64,000 bases of DNA from the NCBI RefSeq assembly GCF_004216905.1, contig NZ_SGXJ01000001.1, positions 1,612,001-1,676,000 of the forward strand, given 5' to 3'. Positions 25,651 through 35,461 of this stretch are shown here, one piece after another. The first letter of the stretch is position 1. The number at the start of each line of letters is the position of its first letter. This DNA comes from Kribbella sp. VKM Ac-2569. Its GTDB lineage: Bacteria; Actinomycetota; Actinomycetes; Propionibacteriales; Kribbellaceae. Position numbers and translations under genes: made by a program. Under the pieces are notes generated by a model. It saw only the letters and a program-made list of their open reading frames with translations, was not told where the DNA came from and made no database searches.

Positions 25651-26168
25651 CTGAGTGCCTTCAAGTACTCCGGGGTTGTGCAGACTGCGCCGAGGCGGGG
25701 GAAGGTGTAGGAGATCGCGAAGTTGTGGGCGTGGTCGTCGAGGCCGGTCATGGCGTCGGTGAGGAAGAAGGTTTCGTAGCCGAGGTCCGAGGCGGCGCGG
25801 CCGGTGGATTCGACGCCGAAGTTCGTGGCGATGCCGGCGAGTACGACGTTCGCGATGCCGCGGGATTGCAGTTCGCTGTCAAGGGGCGTGCGTCCGAACG
25901 CGCCCATCGTCTGCTTGATGATCACCAGGTCACCGGGCTGCGGCGCGGCCTCGGGTGCGAACCCGCTGCCTTCCGGCTGCACCTTCACCCCGGGCCGATC
26001 GACCCGGACGTTCACCACCAGACCGCCGGCGGACCGCGTCGCCGCAGCCAGTGCCACGGATCGCTCGAGCACGACCGATCCGCTCAGCGGCGCCGTCTCC
26101 AGCGCGATGATCCGCGGCATCAGGTCGATCAGAACGAGCGCAGTACGACGAGACTCCAAAGGGTTCAC
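25647..26168 (-). CDS. isochorismatase-fold hydrolase lacking the catalytic Cys
   Basis: Alpha/beta/alpha protein of 173 aa. The family triad would be Asp15 ([10 protein letters not shown]), Lys85 ([11 protein letters not shown]) and a Cys at position 118. Here position 118 is Gly ([13 protein letters not shown]), so cysteine-hydrolase chemistry as in nicotinamidase is not possible. True isochorismatases also lack this Cys and use other residues, so it need not be inactive. The GTG start overlaps the stop of the GH172-type gene (GTGA), and the two are probably co-translated. Confidence 0.87.
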   Translation of the reverse strand: MNPLESRRTALVLIDLMPRIIALETAPLSGSVVLERSVALAAATRSAGGLVVNVRVDRPGVKVQPEGSGFAPEAAPQPGDLVIIKQTMGAFGRTPLDSELQSRGIANVVLAGIATNFGVESTGRAASDLGYETFFLTDAMTGLDDHAHNFAISYTFPRLGAVCTTPEYLKALS

Positions 26169-29100
26169 GGGGTGAGCCTAAGATCCAGCAGATCCACTCC
26201 GACGAGGTAGCCGGTTGCTGCCTCGTTCTTGCCGGTAACTGTCACCACGAACTGGTGACCGCCCGCCGCCAACTGGACGGTGCCGAGCGCAACTGCCTGT
26301 GTACCGACCCCGGACGCCTGATAACCGTCAAAGGTGACAGCAGCGTTTCCGTCGATCTGTACGTCGACGATCCCGTAGTCGGCCGCCTTCGTCAGCACCG
26401 TCGACAACTGGTACGAACCGGTCGTCGGGACGTTGAACCCGAACACGGTCTCGTCACCGGCCTTGGTCCCGTGGATCCACGCCTGCGCGCCACCCGACCA
26501 ACTGACCCCGCAACAGTTCCCCTGCGGATCCACCGCGACCGTCGACGACACCGGCGGCAGCATCGACTCCCCCTCAACCCGCAACGTGCTGCCACTCGTG
26601 CCCTGCACACCGCTCGACTTCGGACCCGTGTTGCCGGCGAGGTCGACCGCCGCGATCCGGTACGTCCACATCTCGTGCAGCCCGAGGCCCCGGTGCAGGA
26701 AGCCCGGCAGCGGCGACGTACCAAGCAACCTCTCAGCTCCACCTTCGGGAGCGCCGTACACGTTGTAGTGCGCGCCCCCACTGTCGTCGCTGACGTCGTT
26801 CCACGTCACGTTGATCGCGTTGTCGGAGCGACCGATGGCAGTCACGCCGCCGACCGCGCCGGGCGCCCGGTTGTCGCTGTACGGCGCGGTCAGCGACTGG
26901 ACGACGTACGACGATGCGGTCCACGCCGGCCCGGTCGGGCGGAGCTCGATGTCGAGACGACTCTTGCCGGCCGTGATTGCTGCAGGCAACTGGTAGTTGT
27001 CGTCGAGCCAGCGTTGATGCGTGTTGCCGAGCGGCTGCAGCCACGTGCCTACATTCTTGCCGTTGACAACCACCCGCGCCGACTGCCCGGCAGCGTTCTG
27101 GTCGCTCGTCCGGCGGAGCGAGACGCCGCGGTTCGCCGGGTCGGTCTTCACGCTGAAGCGGATCGGCTGCGTGCTGGCGCGGACCTGGTCGGTGAGGGTG
27201 ATGTCGTCGTGATCACCTTCGTACACCGAGCTGAGATCCGCCTGGGTGCCGTTGTCGACGTACCCGTGCTGCTGACGACTCCCGGCCGCGCCGGTGTCGA
27301 TGCGGTCGGTCTCCCGCGCACCGAACTTGGACGCGGTGTAAAGGAAGGCTGTCGAGCCGTAGATCGCCGGGTGGTCGTCCTGCTGGCCGTGCTCGATGCC
27401 GAAGTCGAGCTGGTTCTCGAAGGCGACCGAGTCGGTGATGTGCAGTCGCCACGCGCCATCGCATTCGTTGGTACAGAATCCGGCCCGGACCTCGTGCGCG
27501 GAGTTGCCGTGGAACGGGGTCGAGTAGGTGCCGGCGTTGAAGTACCAGCCGGACTCGTAGTAGTCCTCGGTCCCGGTGCCGTGGATGGCCGGCGTCCGCT
27601 CGCCGTCGACGTACACCCGCTCGTCGCCCTCCAGGTAGCCGCGAGTGTTGCCGTCGGCAAGCAGTCCCTCCATGGTCTGCGAGACGCCGACGAACTTGCC
27701 GCGGCCGGCCACGCCGGCGAACGTCCAGTCGCTGCCCTGCGTGGTCTCGCCGCGCGTCGAGATCGCGGTGAAGTAGCCGATCTTCCCGGCCGCCAGGTCG
27801 GCCGCCTTGCGAGCGTCGCGAACCGACGTCACCTCGGCCTGACCCTTCAGCGGGTACGTCGTCTTGTTGACCAGCGTGACCGTGGCGCGCGCGGCGTACG
27901 GCATCGGCCACCAGGAGGAGTACCAGCCGTCGGGGTCCATGGCGAAGAAGAGCGAGTGGACCGGGTTCTCGCCGAGACCCGAGCCGAAGAACTCGCCGAG
28001 CGGAGCGTCGACGCGCTTCTGACCGTCGATCGTCACCTGCACCCGCACACCCGTCAGGAGCGTGTCGGACGGCTTGACGCGGGCGGCGTCCTCGTCCGTG
28101 GCGGCGTACGACATGGCGTGCTCGCCGCTCCAGTTCTGCTTGGTGATCGCGTACCCGTGGGCCTGCTCGTCGGCGACGTGGTTGGGCCCGACGTCGAGTG
28201 TGTCGGTGCGCTTGACCTGACCGCCGACCGTCGAGTCCGCCCAGTACGCGAACTCGTTGAAGTCCAGGTCGGACGAGACGAACTCGTTGGTGATCGTGAT
28301 CTGCGACTTGCCCGCAGTCAGCGCCGCCGGGAGGTCGACGGCCTGGTCGTGCCACTGAGCGCCCTGCGCCTTGAGCGGCGCCCACTCGCCAGCGGGCGCG
28401 CCGTCGACGAGGATCTTCGCGCGTTGGTTGCCGATCCGCAGATCCATCCGGCGGGTCAGCTTCACGCCTGTGTTGGCCGGGTCGATCTTCAGCGTGAACG
28501 TACTGCCGCCGAGGAACGCGCGACCGTCGTCGGCGAAGCTCTTCAGATCGAGCCCGACGAGGTCGGGCAGCTTCAGCCGCAGCGCACTCAGCTCACCGGA
28601 GCCACGGGCATCGGCCAGCGGCACCTGCTTGCCTGGGGCAAGGTTCAACGGAGTGCTCGTGGTCCGCGCGTCGGGCCGCGCGGGCTTGGGGTCCTTCGTG
28701 CCGGCTGCGTGGAGCAGGGCGAGCACGTCCTCAGCCTTGTCATTCGGGTCGAAGGTCTGTACGCCGTTCGCGTCCGGGAACTCGCGGTAGTCGACGTGGT
28801 AGAAGTACGGGTTCGTCTGCGTGGTGATCCGCATCGACGAGCGGTACGGCATCGGGACGCGGATGTAGACGCCGCCGCTGGTCTGTACGCCGTTTGCGAC
28901 CAACGGGTACCTGAACGGCGCGCCGAGCTTGCCGTCGACGATGTCCTGCAGCGAGCCGTGCAGGACCTGCTTGCCGTCGAGTTCGACCGTGATCGTGCCG
29001 GTCCTGGTGACGTTGCCCTCGTCGCGCGTGAACCAGATCGAGGCGACCTCACCGGGACCGCTGTCCTCGGCGATCACGCAGCCCGCGTCCGTCGTACGCA

Positions 29101-29338
29101 GGCAGGAGTAGGTGCCTTCGAAGCCGTCGTTGTTCGTGCCGTCGCGGCCGAAGCTGGAGAACTGCTTGGTGCGGACGGCGGTCTGCAGCTCGGGCAGGCG
29201 GTCGAGGTTGCGGTACACCTCCCAGCCGACCGGTCCGTTGCTCCCGGAGGTGCCGGCCGAAGCTGACACCGAACCAGCCACCGATCCGGTCAGCATCAGC
29301 ACCGAAGACATCAACACAACGACAGCACGACGGAGCAT
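26165..29338 (-). CDS. secreted GH172 (DUF2961) family glycoside hydrolase with Fn3 and CBM-like modules
   Basis: Protein of 1057 aa from the ATG at 29338 (ribosome binding site GGAGGAAA). Longer in-frame starts lie beyond the signal peptide and are rejected. Residues 1 to about 30 are a Sec signal ending VSASA. DUF2961 features include [29 protein letters not shown] near residue 590 and [21 protein letters not shown]172 enzymes form or cleave fructofuranosyl and D-arabinofuranosyl bonds. An Fn3-like module lies at about 845-930. A beta-sandwich module resembling CBM35/CBM6 ends the protein (about 935-1057). The polymer target is unknown; arabinan or fructan is a fair guess from the family. 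A LacI-type palindrome lies upstream. Confidence 0.88.
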   Translation of the reverse strand: MLRRAVVVLMSSVLMLTGSVAGSVSASAGTSGSNGPVGWEVYRNLDRLPELQTAVRTKQFSSFGRDGTNNDGFEGTYSCLRTTDAGCVIAEDSGPGEVASIWFTRDEGNVTRTGTITVELDGKQVLHGSLQDIVDGKLGAPFRYPLVANGVQTSGGVYIRVPMPYRSSMRITTQTNPYFYHVDYREFPDANGVQTFDPNDKAEDVLALLHAAGTKDPKPARPDARTTSTPLNLAPGKQVPLADARGSGELSALRLKLPDLVGLDLKSFADDGRAFLGGSTFTLKIDPANTGVKLTRRMDLRIGNQRAKILVDGAPAGEWAPLKAQGAQWHDQAVDLPAALTAGKSQITITNEFVSSDLDFNEFAYWADSTVGGQVKRTDTLDVGPNHVADEQAHGYAITKQNWSGEHAMSYAATDEDAARVKPSDTLLTGVRVQVTIDGQKRVDAPLGEFFGSGLGENPVHSLFFAMDPDGWYSSWWPMPYAARATVTLVNKTTYPLKGQAEVTSVRDARKAADLAAGKIGYFTAISTRGETTQGSDWTFAGVAGRGKFVGVSQTMEGLLADGNTRGYLEGDERVYVDGERTPAIHGTGTEDYYESGWYFNAGTYSTPFHGNSAHEVRAGFCTNECDGAWRLHITDSVAFENQLDFGIEHGQQDDHPAIYGSTAFLYTASKFGARETDRIDTGAAGSRQQHGYVDNGTQADLSSVYEGDHDDITLTDQVRASTQPIRFSVKTDPANRGVSLRRTSDQNAAGQSARVVVNGKNVGTWLQPLGNTHQRWLDDNYQLPAAITAGKSRLDIELRPTGPAWTASSYVVQSLTAPYSDNRAPGAVGGVTAIGRSDNAINVTWNDVSDDSGGAHYNVYGAPEGGAERLLGTSPLPGFLHRGLGLHEMWTYRIAAVDLAGNTGPKSSGVQGTSGSTLRVEGESMLPPVSSTVAVDPQGNCCGVSWSGGAQAWIHGTKAGDETVFGFNVPTTGSYQLSTVLTKAADYGIVDVQIDGNAAVTFDGYQASGVGTQAVALGTVQLAAGGHQFVVTVTGKNEAATGYLVGVDLLDLRLTP

Positions 29339-29359
29339 GGGCGGTTTCCTCCGTGATGG

Positions 29360-29371
29360 GAAATCGATTTC
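29360..29371. promoter_or_regulatory. LacI-type operator upstream of the GH172 gene
   Basis: GAAATCGATTTC is a perfect 12-bp palindrome, 22 nt upstream of the GH172-type start codon and 134 nt before gnd. Central CG with flanking A/T-rich arms is the usual form of LacI/GalR-family operators for sugar genes. No LacI-family gene is in the window, so the regulator must lie elsewhere. Confidence 0.5.
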
Positions 29372-29504
29372 TGAGATGTCTACCATCGTTGTCCCCGCTT
29401 TGAGAAGAGCTCGCCGGTGTCCAGTTGCCGAGCCCCCTGCGGAGCGCGCTTGCCAGGCAAGCGAGACTTGGTCCGCACACAACTCGAGACTGCGGGAGAT
29501 TTCG

Positions 29505-30944
29505 ATGAGTTCTGCCCAAGCCCAGATCGGCGTCACCGGCCTCGCGGTGATGGGCCGCAACCTGGCCCGGAACCTCGCGCGCAACGGGTTCCGCGTCGCC
29601 CTCCACAACCGCTCCCAGGCGCGCACCGACGCGCTGGTCGCGGAGTTCGGCTCCGAGGGCGAGTTCATTCCCTCCACGGACCTGGCCGGCTTCGTCGAGT
29701 CGCTGGAGCAGCCGCGCAAGGTGATCATCATGGTCAAGGCCGGCGCGCCGACCGACGCGGTCATCGACGAACTGGTGCCGCTGCTCGCCGAGGGCGACAT
29801 CGTCGTCGACGCCGGTAACGCGCACTTCGCCGACACCCGGCGCCGCGAGGCCGCGCTGCGCGACAAGGGACTGCACTTCGTCGGCAGCGGCGTGTCCGGC
29901 GGCGAGGAAGGCGCGCTGAACGGCCCGAGCATCATGCCGGGCGGCTCACCGGAGTCCTACGCGGCACTGGAGCCGATGCTGACCAAGATCTCCGCGCACG
30001 TGAACGGCGAGCCGTGCTGCGTGCACGTCGGCCCGGACGGCGCCGGCCACTTCGTGAAGATGCTCCACAACGGCATCGAGTACGCCGACATGCAACTGAT
30101 CGCGGAGGCGTACGACCTGCTCCGCCACGTCCTCGGCCTGTCGCCGGCAGAGCTCGCGGACGTGTTCCGGGACTGGAACACCGGCGACCTCGAGTCGTTC
30201 CTGATCGAGATCACCGCCGAGGTCCTCAGCCAGACCGATCCCACCACGGGCGGCTCGTTCGTGGACGTCGTCCTGGACCAGGCGGAGCAGAAGGGCACCG
30301 GCCGGTGGACCGTGCAGTCCGCGCTCGACCTGGGCATCCCGGTCAGCGGCATGGCCGAGGCCGTGTTCGCGCGGTCGCTGTCGGGTGACGTCGTACGGCG
30401 GGAGGCCGCTGCCGGCGTACTGCCCGGGCCTGGGGACGTGAAGGCGGAGGTCGATCGGGACGCGTTCATCGAGGACGTGCGGTATGCGCTGTACTCGTCG
30501 AAGATCGTGGCGTACGCCCAGGGGTTCGACGCGATCCGGGCGGCCAGCGAGGAGTACGACTGGAACGTCGACCTCGGCGCGATGGCCAAGATCTGGCGCG
30601 GCGGCTGCATCATCCGGGCGCGGTTCCTCGACCGTGTCACGGAGGCGTACAACCGGAACCCGTCGCTGCCCTCGCTGCTGGTGGACGACTACTTCAAGGA
30701 AGCAGTCGCCAGCGGGCAGGAGGCCTGGCGACGGGTGGTCGCGACCGCGGCGACCGTCGGCGTACCGGCTCCTGGGTTCTCGGCGGCCCTGTCGTACTAC
30801 GACGGCCTGCGGGCCGAGCGGCTGCCTGCCGCCCTGATCCAGGGCCTGCGCGACCTGTTCGGGGCGCACACCTACAAGCGCGTCGACCGTGAGGGCAACT
30901 TCCACCTCGAGTGGTCCGGCGACCGCTCCGAGGCGACCGCGTAG
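29505..30944 (+). CDS. gnd: 6-phosphogluconate dehydrogenase, decarboxylating, NADP-type
   Basis: Oxidises 6-phosphogluconate to ribulose 5-phosphate and CO2 in the pentose phosphate pathway. It is 479 aa, the long form. The N-terminal Rossmann motif is [14 protein letters not shown]. The second strand ends in HNRSQ, where the Arg favours NADP. The active site is [20 protein letters not shown], with [17 protein letters not shown] further on. The start chosen is the ATG at 29505 with ribosome binding site GGGAGA, because the in-frame extension upstream is non-coding in character. The 3' end overlaps the convergent efflux gene by 73 nt. Confidence 0.96.
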   Translation: MSSAQAQIGVTGLAVMGRNLARNLARNGFRVALHNRSQARTDALVAEFGSEGEFIPSTDLAGFVESLEQPRKVIIMVKAGAPTDAVIDELVPLLAEGDIVVDAGNAHFADTRRREAALRDKGLHFVGSGVSGGEEGALNGPSIMPGGSPESYAALEPMLTKISAHVNGEPCCVHVGPDGAGHFVKMLHNGIEYADMQLIAEAYDLLRHVLGLSPAELADVFRDWNTGDLESFLIEITAEVLSQTDPTTGGSFVDVVLDQAEQKGTGRWTVQSALDLGIPVSGMAEAVFARSLSGDVVRREAAAGVLPGPGDVKAEVDRDAFIEDVRYALYSSKIVAYAQGFDAIRAASEEYDWNVDLGAMAKIWRGGCIIRARFLDRVTEAYNRNPSLPSLLVDDYFKEAVASGQEAWRRVVATAATVGVPAPGFSAALSYYDGLRAERLPAALIQGLRDLFGAHTYKRVDREGNFHLEWSGDRSEATA

Positions 30945-32308
30945 ACAGCAACCGCAGCAACACACAGGAAGCCCGCCGCTCCGACGCCGGCCACGTTGAA
31001 CCCGTGTACGGCGTCGGAGCGGGCGGCTACTGTTCCGGCGACTGTGCTGAGCAGCGCCGTACCCAGTGATGCTCCGACCTGCTGGGACGTCATCACCATG
31101 GCGCCGGCCACCGCACTGTCGGCACCGGCGCCGAGGGTGGCAGTGCTATTGGCCGTGACCAGGACCCAGCCGGTGCCCAGACCGACCAGCAAGAACACCG
31201 GCATGACCTGCAGCCAGTAGCTGGAGTCCGGGCGCAGGAGACCGAGCAGAGCGAGACCTGCCGCGATGGTGAGCAGTCCGGGGCAGATGAGCGCACGAAC
31301 GCTCGCCTTGGCCAGCAGGCGGCTCACCGCACGTACGCCGACCATCAGACCGACTGTCAGCGGCAGGAAACTCAGGCCGGCGCGGATCGGCGAGTAGTGG
31401 CGGACGGTCTGCAGGTAGAAGGTCAGGAAGAACAGCGCCGCGAACATGCCGATCGCGAGACTGAAGACGGCCAGGTACGACGCACCTCGCTTGCGGTCTC
31501 GCACTACGCGCAGCGGGAGCAGTGGGGACGCCACTCGCGCCTGCACTGCCAGAAACGCCGCTAGTAGTGCCACACCCGCAGCCAATGACGCGTACGTCGC
31601 GGGCGCGCTCCACCCATCCGACTCCGCTCGGCCGAATCCGAACACCACTGCCATCAACCCAGTGGTGGCCAGCAGTGCACCTAGTACGTCGACTCGCACG
31701 TCTGCAGCGCGTTGCACCGGAGGTACGGCGTACAGGACACCTCCCGCCGCCAGTGCAGCGATGGGGAGGTTGACGAACATGGACCAGCGCCAGTCCAGGT
31801 ACTGCGTCAGCACACCGCCCGCCAGGATGCCCAGGCCGGACGCACTGCCCATGACGGCGCCGTAGATCCCGAACGCCTTTCCGCGCTCCGCCGGCGCCGG
31901 GAACGAGGCCGCGAGCGTTGCCAGCACGGCCGGAGTCAGCAACGCGCCGAAGACGCCCTGCAGTGCACGTCCGGTCAGCAACATCGCCCCGCCTGTTGCT
32001 GCCCCACCGAGCGCAGAGGCCAGCGCGAATCCGGTCAGCCCGATCAGGAGCGCACGCCGACGCCCGATCAGGTCACTCGTCCGTCCACCGAGCAGCAGAA
32101 GTCCGCCGTACCCGAGCGCGAAGAGAGTGATCACCCACTGCCGCGACGGATCCGACAACCCCAGGTCCTGCTGCATCGACGGCAGCGCGATGTTGACGAT
32201 CGTCAGATCGATTCCCACCATCAACTGCGCCGTAGCCACCGCCCCCAACGCCCACCACCGCCGCTGCTGGCTGTGGTCGAGGGCGACTTGTATCTCGAGT
32301 TCGCTCAT
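30872..32308 (-). CDS. MFS transporter, DHA2 (EmrB/QacA) type efflux pump
   Basis: Drug/proton antiporter of 478 aa with about 14 predicted spans. The family motifs are GIDLTIVNIALPSMQQDL in the first span, the motif A loop GGRTSDLIGRRRALLIG, and GPxxGG-like GLGILAGGVLTQYLDWRW in span 5. The ATG at 32308 has AAGGA at good spacing; an ATG two codons earlier overlaps that site. It is divergent from a TetR gene across 70 bp, the classical regulator/efflux pair. The C-terminus ([12 protein letters not shown]) lies inside the 3' end of gnd on the other strand. Substrate unknown. Confidence 0.94.
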   Translation of the reverse strand: MSELEIQVALDHSQQRRWWALGAVATAQLMVGIDLTIVNIALPSMQQDLGLSDPSRQWVITLFALGYGGLLLLGGRTSDLIGRRRALLIGLTGFALASALGGAATGGAMLLTGRALQGVFGALLTPAVLATLAASFPAPAERGKAFGIYGAVMGSASGLGILAGGVLTQYLDWRWSMFVNLPIAALAAGGVLYAVPPVQRAADVRVDVLGALLATTGLMAVVFGFGRAESDGWSAPATYASLAAGVALLAAFLAVQARVASPLLPLRVVRDRKRGASYLAVFSLAIGMFAALFFLTFYLQTVRHYSPIRAGLSFLPLTVGLMVGVRAVSRLLAKASVRALICPGLLTIAAGLALLGLLRPDSSYWLQVMPVFLLVGLGTGWVLVTANSTATLGAGADSAVAGAMVMTSQQVGASLGTALLSTVAGTVAARSDAVHGFNVAGVGAAGFLCVAAVAVYAVASERSPDHSRWKLPSRSTRL

Positions 32309-32365
32309 GGTCATCCTTAAGTGAACAGCTGTAGTGCTACGACTGTAGGGCAACGTGTGTTGCAA

Positions 32366-32371
32366 TACAAT
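32366..32371 (+). promoter_or_regulatory. leaderless -10 element of the TetR gene
   Basis: TACAAT ends 7 nt before the ATG at 32379, and no ribosome binding site is present, so the TetR message is probably leaderless. The 70-bp region shared with the divergent efflux gene also holds GTAGTGCTAC and CTACGACTGTAG (32331-32348 area), which are possible operator half-sites. Confidence 0.5.
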
Positions 32372-32378
32372 CGGCTGT

Positions 32379-32996
32379 ATGGATGCTGGGACGACGCGGA
32401 GCCGGAACCGGCGCGGGCAGGGTGAGCTGCTGCGGCGCGAGATCATCGACGCCGCGTTGCGGATGCTGAACGAGCTCGGCGACGACGAGGCGCTCTCGCT
32501 GCGCGCGGTCGCCCGCGAGGTCGGGATCGCGGCGACCTCGGTGTACATCCACTTCACCGATCGCGACGAACTCGTGTTCGCGGCGCTCGAGCAGTGCACC
32601 GCCGACCTGCTGCGCGACCTCGAACAGGCCGAAGCGAGTGGCGGCGACGACCCGGTACGCCGGCTACGCGCGCGACTCCTGTTCCTCGGCAGCTGGACAC
32701 GCGAGTACGCCGGTCTCTACAAGGTGCTGCACGAGAGCACGCTGAACCGGCGGATGCATCTGATCTTCAAGGAAGAGTTGGCGATCCGGGCGACCGCTGC
32801 CGTTCAGGCCTGCATGGACGCGGGACTCGCACCGACGGACGATGCGGCGGCCGTGGCGCTCGACCTGCGCTCGGCGGTGCACGGCGCGGTCTCGATCCGC
32901 ATCAACGAGCCGGAGGCCGATCTTCCGCCTCTGGAGGACCAGATCGATCGTTTCCTGCGCAGGCTGGTTGGCGTGCCAATCGAACATGTGTTCTAA
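32379..32996 (+). CDS. TetR family repressor
   Basis: Regulator of 205 aa. The N-terminal HTH (about residues 17-65) contains IIDAALRMLNELGDDEALSL and VAREVGIAATSVYIHF. The C-terminal ligand domain includes a TetR_C-like segment (SWTREYAGLYKVLHES). It is divergent from the MFS pump, which it most likely represses until a pump substrate binds. The first two in-frame upstream starts are rejected because the leaderless promoter points to the ATG at 32379. Confidence 0.94.
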   Translation: MDAGTTRSRNRRGQGELLRREIIDAALRMLNELGDDEALSLRAVAREVGIAATSVYIHFTDRDELVFAALEQCTADLLRDLEQAEASGGDDPVRRLRARLLFLGSWTREYAGLYKVLHESTLNRRMHLIFKEELAIRATAAVQACMDAGLAPTDDAAAVALDLRSAVHGAVSIRINEPEADLPPLEDQIDRFLRRLVGVPIEHVF

Positions 32997-33036
32997 TGGT
33001 CGTCCCGCGTCAGTTCCGAAGGAGATCGCCGCAACG

Positions 33037-33480
33037 ATGACTGTAGACACTCTGGCAGTTGAGACGCCGTCCGACCTCGCCGACACTCCCGACCCGGCCA
33101 ACCTGTCGACGGCCGCCCCCGAATCCACTTCCACCCCGGCGCCGACCAGCTCTGAGCCGACCGAGGCTGTGAAGCCGAAGAAGGCGCCGGCCAAGAAGGC
33201 CGCGAGCAAGAAGACGAAGACCATCGAGCTGACGCTGACCGTCACCGGGACGGCGGACGGTGAGTGGCGCGCCGAGCTGAAGCAGGGCACGACGTACCTG
33301 GCCCGCGACCTGGCCGTCGCCGCGGCCGCGGTGTCGCGTGCGGCCAAGGAGCTGCACGAGGACCTGTCGACCCCGATCGACGAGGTCATCGAGGAGGCCC
33401 GCTCCCAGCAGGCCGCCAAGGTCGCCGCCCTCGAGGCCGAACTGGAAGCCGCCCGCAAGGCCCTCGCCGACCTCGACTGA
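33037..33480 (+). CDS. small protein with Lys/Ala-rich tract and C-terminal coiled coil
   Basis: A 147-aa protein I cannot name. Residues 1-45 are Thr/Pro/Ser-rich and probably disordered. Residues about 46-62 form a histone-H1-like basic tract (KPKKAPAKKAASKKTK). A conserved-looking core follows (TIELTLTVTGTADGEWRAEL and TYLARDLAVAAAAVSRAA). The end is an Ala/Glu-rich helix, likely a coiled coil (AKVAALEAELEAARKALADLD). The ribosome binding site GAAGGAGA precedes the ATG. Similar Lys/Ala-tract proteins in actinobacteria bind nucleic acid, which is only a guess here. Two strong inverted repeats follow the gene. Confidence 0.8.
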   Translation: MTVDTLAVETPSDLADTPDPANLSTAAPESTSTPAPTSSEPTEAVKPKKAPAKKAASKKTKTIELTLTVTGTADGEWRAELKQGTTYLARDLAVAAAAVSRAAKELHEDLSTPIDEVIEEARSQQAAKVAALEAELEAARKALADLD

Positions 33481-33518
33481 GCGCCCGGCTGATACCGCCT
33501 GATCCCGACGACAGGCTC

Positions 33519-33553
33519 CCCGTGGTCGGTCACCTTCCCTGATCAACCACGGG
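33519..33553. repeat. 8-bp inverted repeat after the Lys/Ala-rich gene
   Basis: CCCGTGGT (33519-33526) and ACCACGGG (33546-33553) pair perfectly around 19 nt. It lies 39 nt after the stop at 33480 and 10 nt before a second, longer inverted repeat, so the two may be tandem terminators. Confidence 0.45.
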
Positions 33554-33562
33554 CAGGAAATG

Positions 33563-33607
33563 CAGAACCCGTCCGCAACCGTGTGAGGTGGTTGCGGACG
33601 GGTTCTG
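33563..33607 (+). terminator. 18-bp perfect hairpin, probable terminator
   Basis: CAGAACCCGTCCGCAACC (33563-33580) and its exact complement (33590-33607) enclose the 9-nt loop GTGTGAGGT. It is the longest perfect stem in the window. It is followed by ACGTTTGCTG rather than a strong U-tract. It could act in both directions. Confidence 0.65.
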
Positions 33608-33913
33608 ACGTTTGCTGACGCTGTATCCGTTGCCCACCGCAACAACTGGGACGGCGTGGCTCGCGCGCGGGCGAGAACCGGGGCTGCGCCCGCGTGGTGG
33701 GTGCATTGAACAGGTTACTTCCTGTCCGGCCACACGAGTTCCTGTACACCGGGCCCAGCGGAGGGCGGGGCTGGAGCAGGGATGTGACTGAAACGGCACG
33801 CCGTAGTGGTGGGCGGGGGTGGTGGGTTGGCCTTACCGTGGGTGACCTGGGCCGGGTCGGTGGGCCTTGATCTGGTCGAGGGGTTTGGCCGCTCCGGGGT
33901 GACAAGGGGTCAG
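33608..33913. other. gene-free stretch of about 300 bp
   Basis: No open frame here has convincing coding character. The only structure noted is the short inverted repeat ACAGG-TTACTT-CCTGT (33710-33725). The same ACAGG/CCTGT arms recur as ACAGG-GG-CCTGT near 34454-34465, before the alpha/beta hydrolase gene. The promoter of the next gene must lie here. Confidence 0.4.
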
Positions 33914-34450
33914 ATGAGCACTTTCCAGGACTTGGGTTCGCTGCTGATGGTGCGCGGCGCCGACGAGATCGACCACGCGGGCGGAAGCCTGTACGTCCAC
34001 CTGCATCGCGTGGCCAAACGCCTTAGCTCCCTCGGTGCGTCCGACACCCTGGTGCTGGCCGGCCTCGCCCACGCGGCGTACGGGACCGACGGCTTCCCAA
34101 CCCACCTGTTCGACTGGCAGACCGAGCGCTCGGTCCTGGAGTCGGTGATCGGCGCCGAGGCCGAGCTGATCGTCTACCGGTACGGCGCCTGCGACCGGGA
34201 GACCACCTGGCGCGACCTCGCTGAGCACCGCACGGTGACGGACCGCTTCACCGGTACGTCGGAGGAGCTCGGCACCGAGGACCTCCGCGACTTCGTCGAC
34301 CTGACGATCGTCAACGAGCTCGACGTCCTAGACCACGATGCCAAACGGGCGCCGAAGCTGCGCGCGTTCCTCCAGGAACAGATCCCGCGCTGGCAGTCCC
34401 TCGCCTCCCCCGCGGTCCTCACCGAGTCGCAGCGCATCCTCCAGCTGTAA
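33914..34450 (+). CDS. DUF6817-like protein with HD-type helical fold
   Basis: Protein of 178 aa. The pattern DEIDHAGGSLYVHLHRVAKRL followed by LVLAGLAHAAYGTDGF resembles the DUF6817 group, whose His/His-type spacing recalls HD-domain metal sites. The molecular function is unknown. An in-frame upstream extension is rejected because the ATG at 33914 is preceded by AAGGGG at good spacing and starts the conserved region. It is followed after 24 nt by an alpha/beta hydrolase gene on the same strand. Confidence 0.75.
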   Translation: MSTFQDLGSLLMVRGADEIDHAGGSLYVHLHRVAKRLSSLGASDTLVLAGLAHAAYGTDGFPTHLFDWQTERSVLESVIGAEAELIVYRYGACDRETTWRDLAEHRTVTDRFTGTSEELGTEDLRDFVDLTIVNELDVLDHDAKRAPKLRAFLQEQIPRWQSLASPAVLTESQRILQL

Positions 34451-34474
34451 ACAGGGGCCTGTAAAACTAGGGCT

Positions 34475-35404
34475 GTGAAACGGTTCCTGTGGCGGGGGTT
34501 CTTGGGACTTCTCGGGCTCTGGCTGGTCGTCACCGCGGCATCTCTCGGCTACAACCTCGTCACCAACGGAACCGCAGCACCACCACCCGGCCTCAAGTAC
34601 GTGCAGGCCGGCGACATCAACACCCGCTACGACACGTGGGGTACGTCGGGAGCACCCGTCGTACTCGTGCACGGGTCAGCAGAGTCCGTCGACACGTGGT
34701 CACGGCTGGTACCGCTGCTCGCCGCCAACCATCGCGTGTACGCGTACGACATCACCGGCTACGGGTACTCCGAGCGCAAGGCGCCGTACACGATCGAGCA
34801 TCTCGCGGCGCAGCTGCTCGGATTCCTGGACGCGATGCACCTCGGCGGGCCGGGTGAGCCGCGGCCGATCCTGGTCGGGCACTCGCTCGGCGCCGGGATC
34901 GCGGCCGAGGCGACGCTCGAGGCGCCGGACCGGATCGGCGGGATCATGTTCCTCGACGGTGACGGGCTGCCGTTGCCGGGCGGGCAGGCCGGGCCGCCGC
35001 GGTGGCTGATCGTCCCGCCGTACCGGACGTCGCTGTTCCGGCTGGTGCTCGACCAGGGCTGGCTTCTGAAGAAGATCTATAACAACGTCTGTGCCCCCAA
35101 CTGCCCCGAGATGGTCGTCGACGACTGGACCCGCCCGTTCCGCCAGCCCGGTGCCGAGAAGGCAATCTGGCAGATGACCGCGCACGGCATCCCCGCGGTC
35201 GCCCCCGAACGGCTGGCGAAGCTGAGCGCTCTGAAGCTCCCCAAGGCGGTCGTTTTCGGCGTCGACGACACGAACGGCGGCAATCCGACCGAGACCGCGA
35301 CCCGTATCGGCGCCCCCGCGCCGACGCTGATCCCGAACGCCAACCACCTCACGCCGATCTCCAACCCGGCCGAGGTGGCGGCTGCGATCAACGCACTTCG
35401 CTGA
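34475..35404 (+). CDS. membrane-anchored alpha/beta hydrolase
   Basis: Protein of 309 aa. An N-terminal uncleaved membrane helix (residues about 7-28) is followed by an extracytoplasmic alpha/beta hydrolase domain. The oxyanion turn is VLVHGSAESVDTW, the nucleophile elbow GHSLGAG, and the late catalytic His is likely in NANHLTPI. A lid region with Cys pairs (NNVCAPNCPEM) may hold a disulphide outside the cell. The GTG start has no ribosome binding site; AAAACT lies 6 nt upstream. Substrate unknown. Confidence 0.88.
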   Translation: MKRFLWRGFLGLLGLWLVVTAASLGYNLVTNGTAAPPPGLKYVQAGDINTRYDTWGTSGAPVVLVHGSAESVDTWSRLVPLLAANHRVYAYDITGYGYSERKAPYTIEHLAAQLLGFLDAMHLGGPGEPRPILVGHSLGAGIAAEATLEAPDRIGGIMFLDGDGLPLPGGQAGPPRWLIVPPYRTSLFRLVLDQGWLLKKIYNNVCAPNCPEMVVDDWTRPFRQPGAEKAIWQMTAHGIPAVAPERLAKLSALKLPKAVVFGVDDTNGGNPTETATRIGAPAPTLIPNANHLTPISNPAEVAAAINALR

Positions 35405-35461
35405 TCGCAGATACAGCATTGATTTCTGGAAATCCGGCGATCGCCGACGGATGATCGGGGT

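Noticed and set aside
26255..29266. A 1003-codon open frame on the plus strand opposite the GH172-type gene, and similar long frames opposite other genes (2990-4297, 10179-11690, 18635-20281, 22440-24080, 48390-50330, 62296-63666)
   Set aside because: They are rich in Arg, Gly and Ala, show no domain motifs and lie exactly opposite genes with clear families. High GC at third codon positions keeps such antisense frames open.
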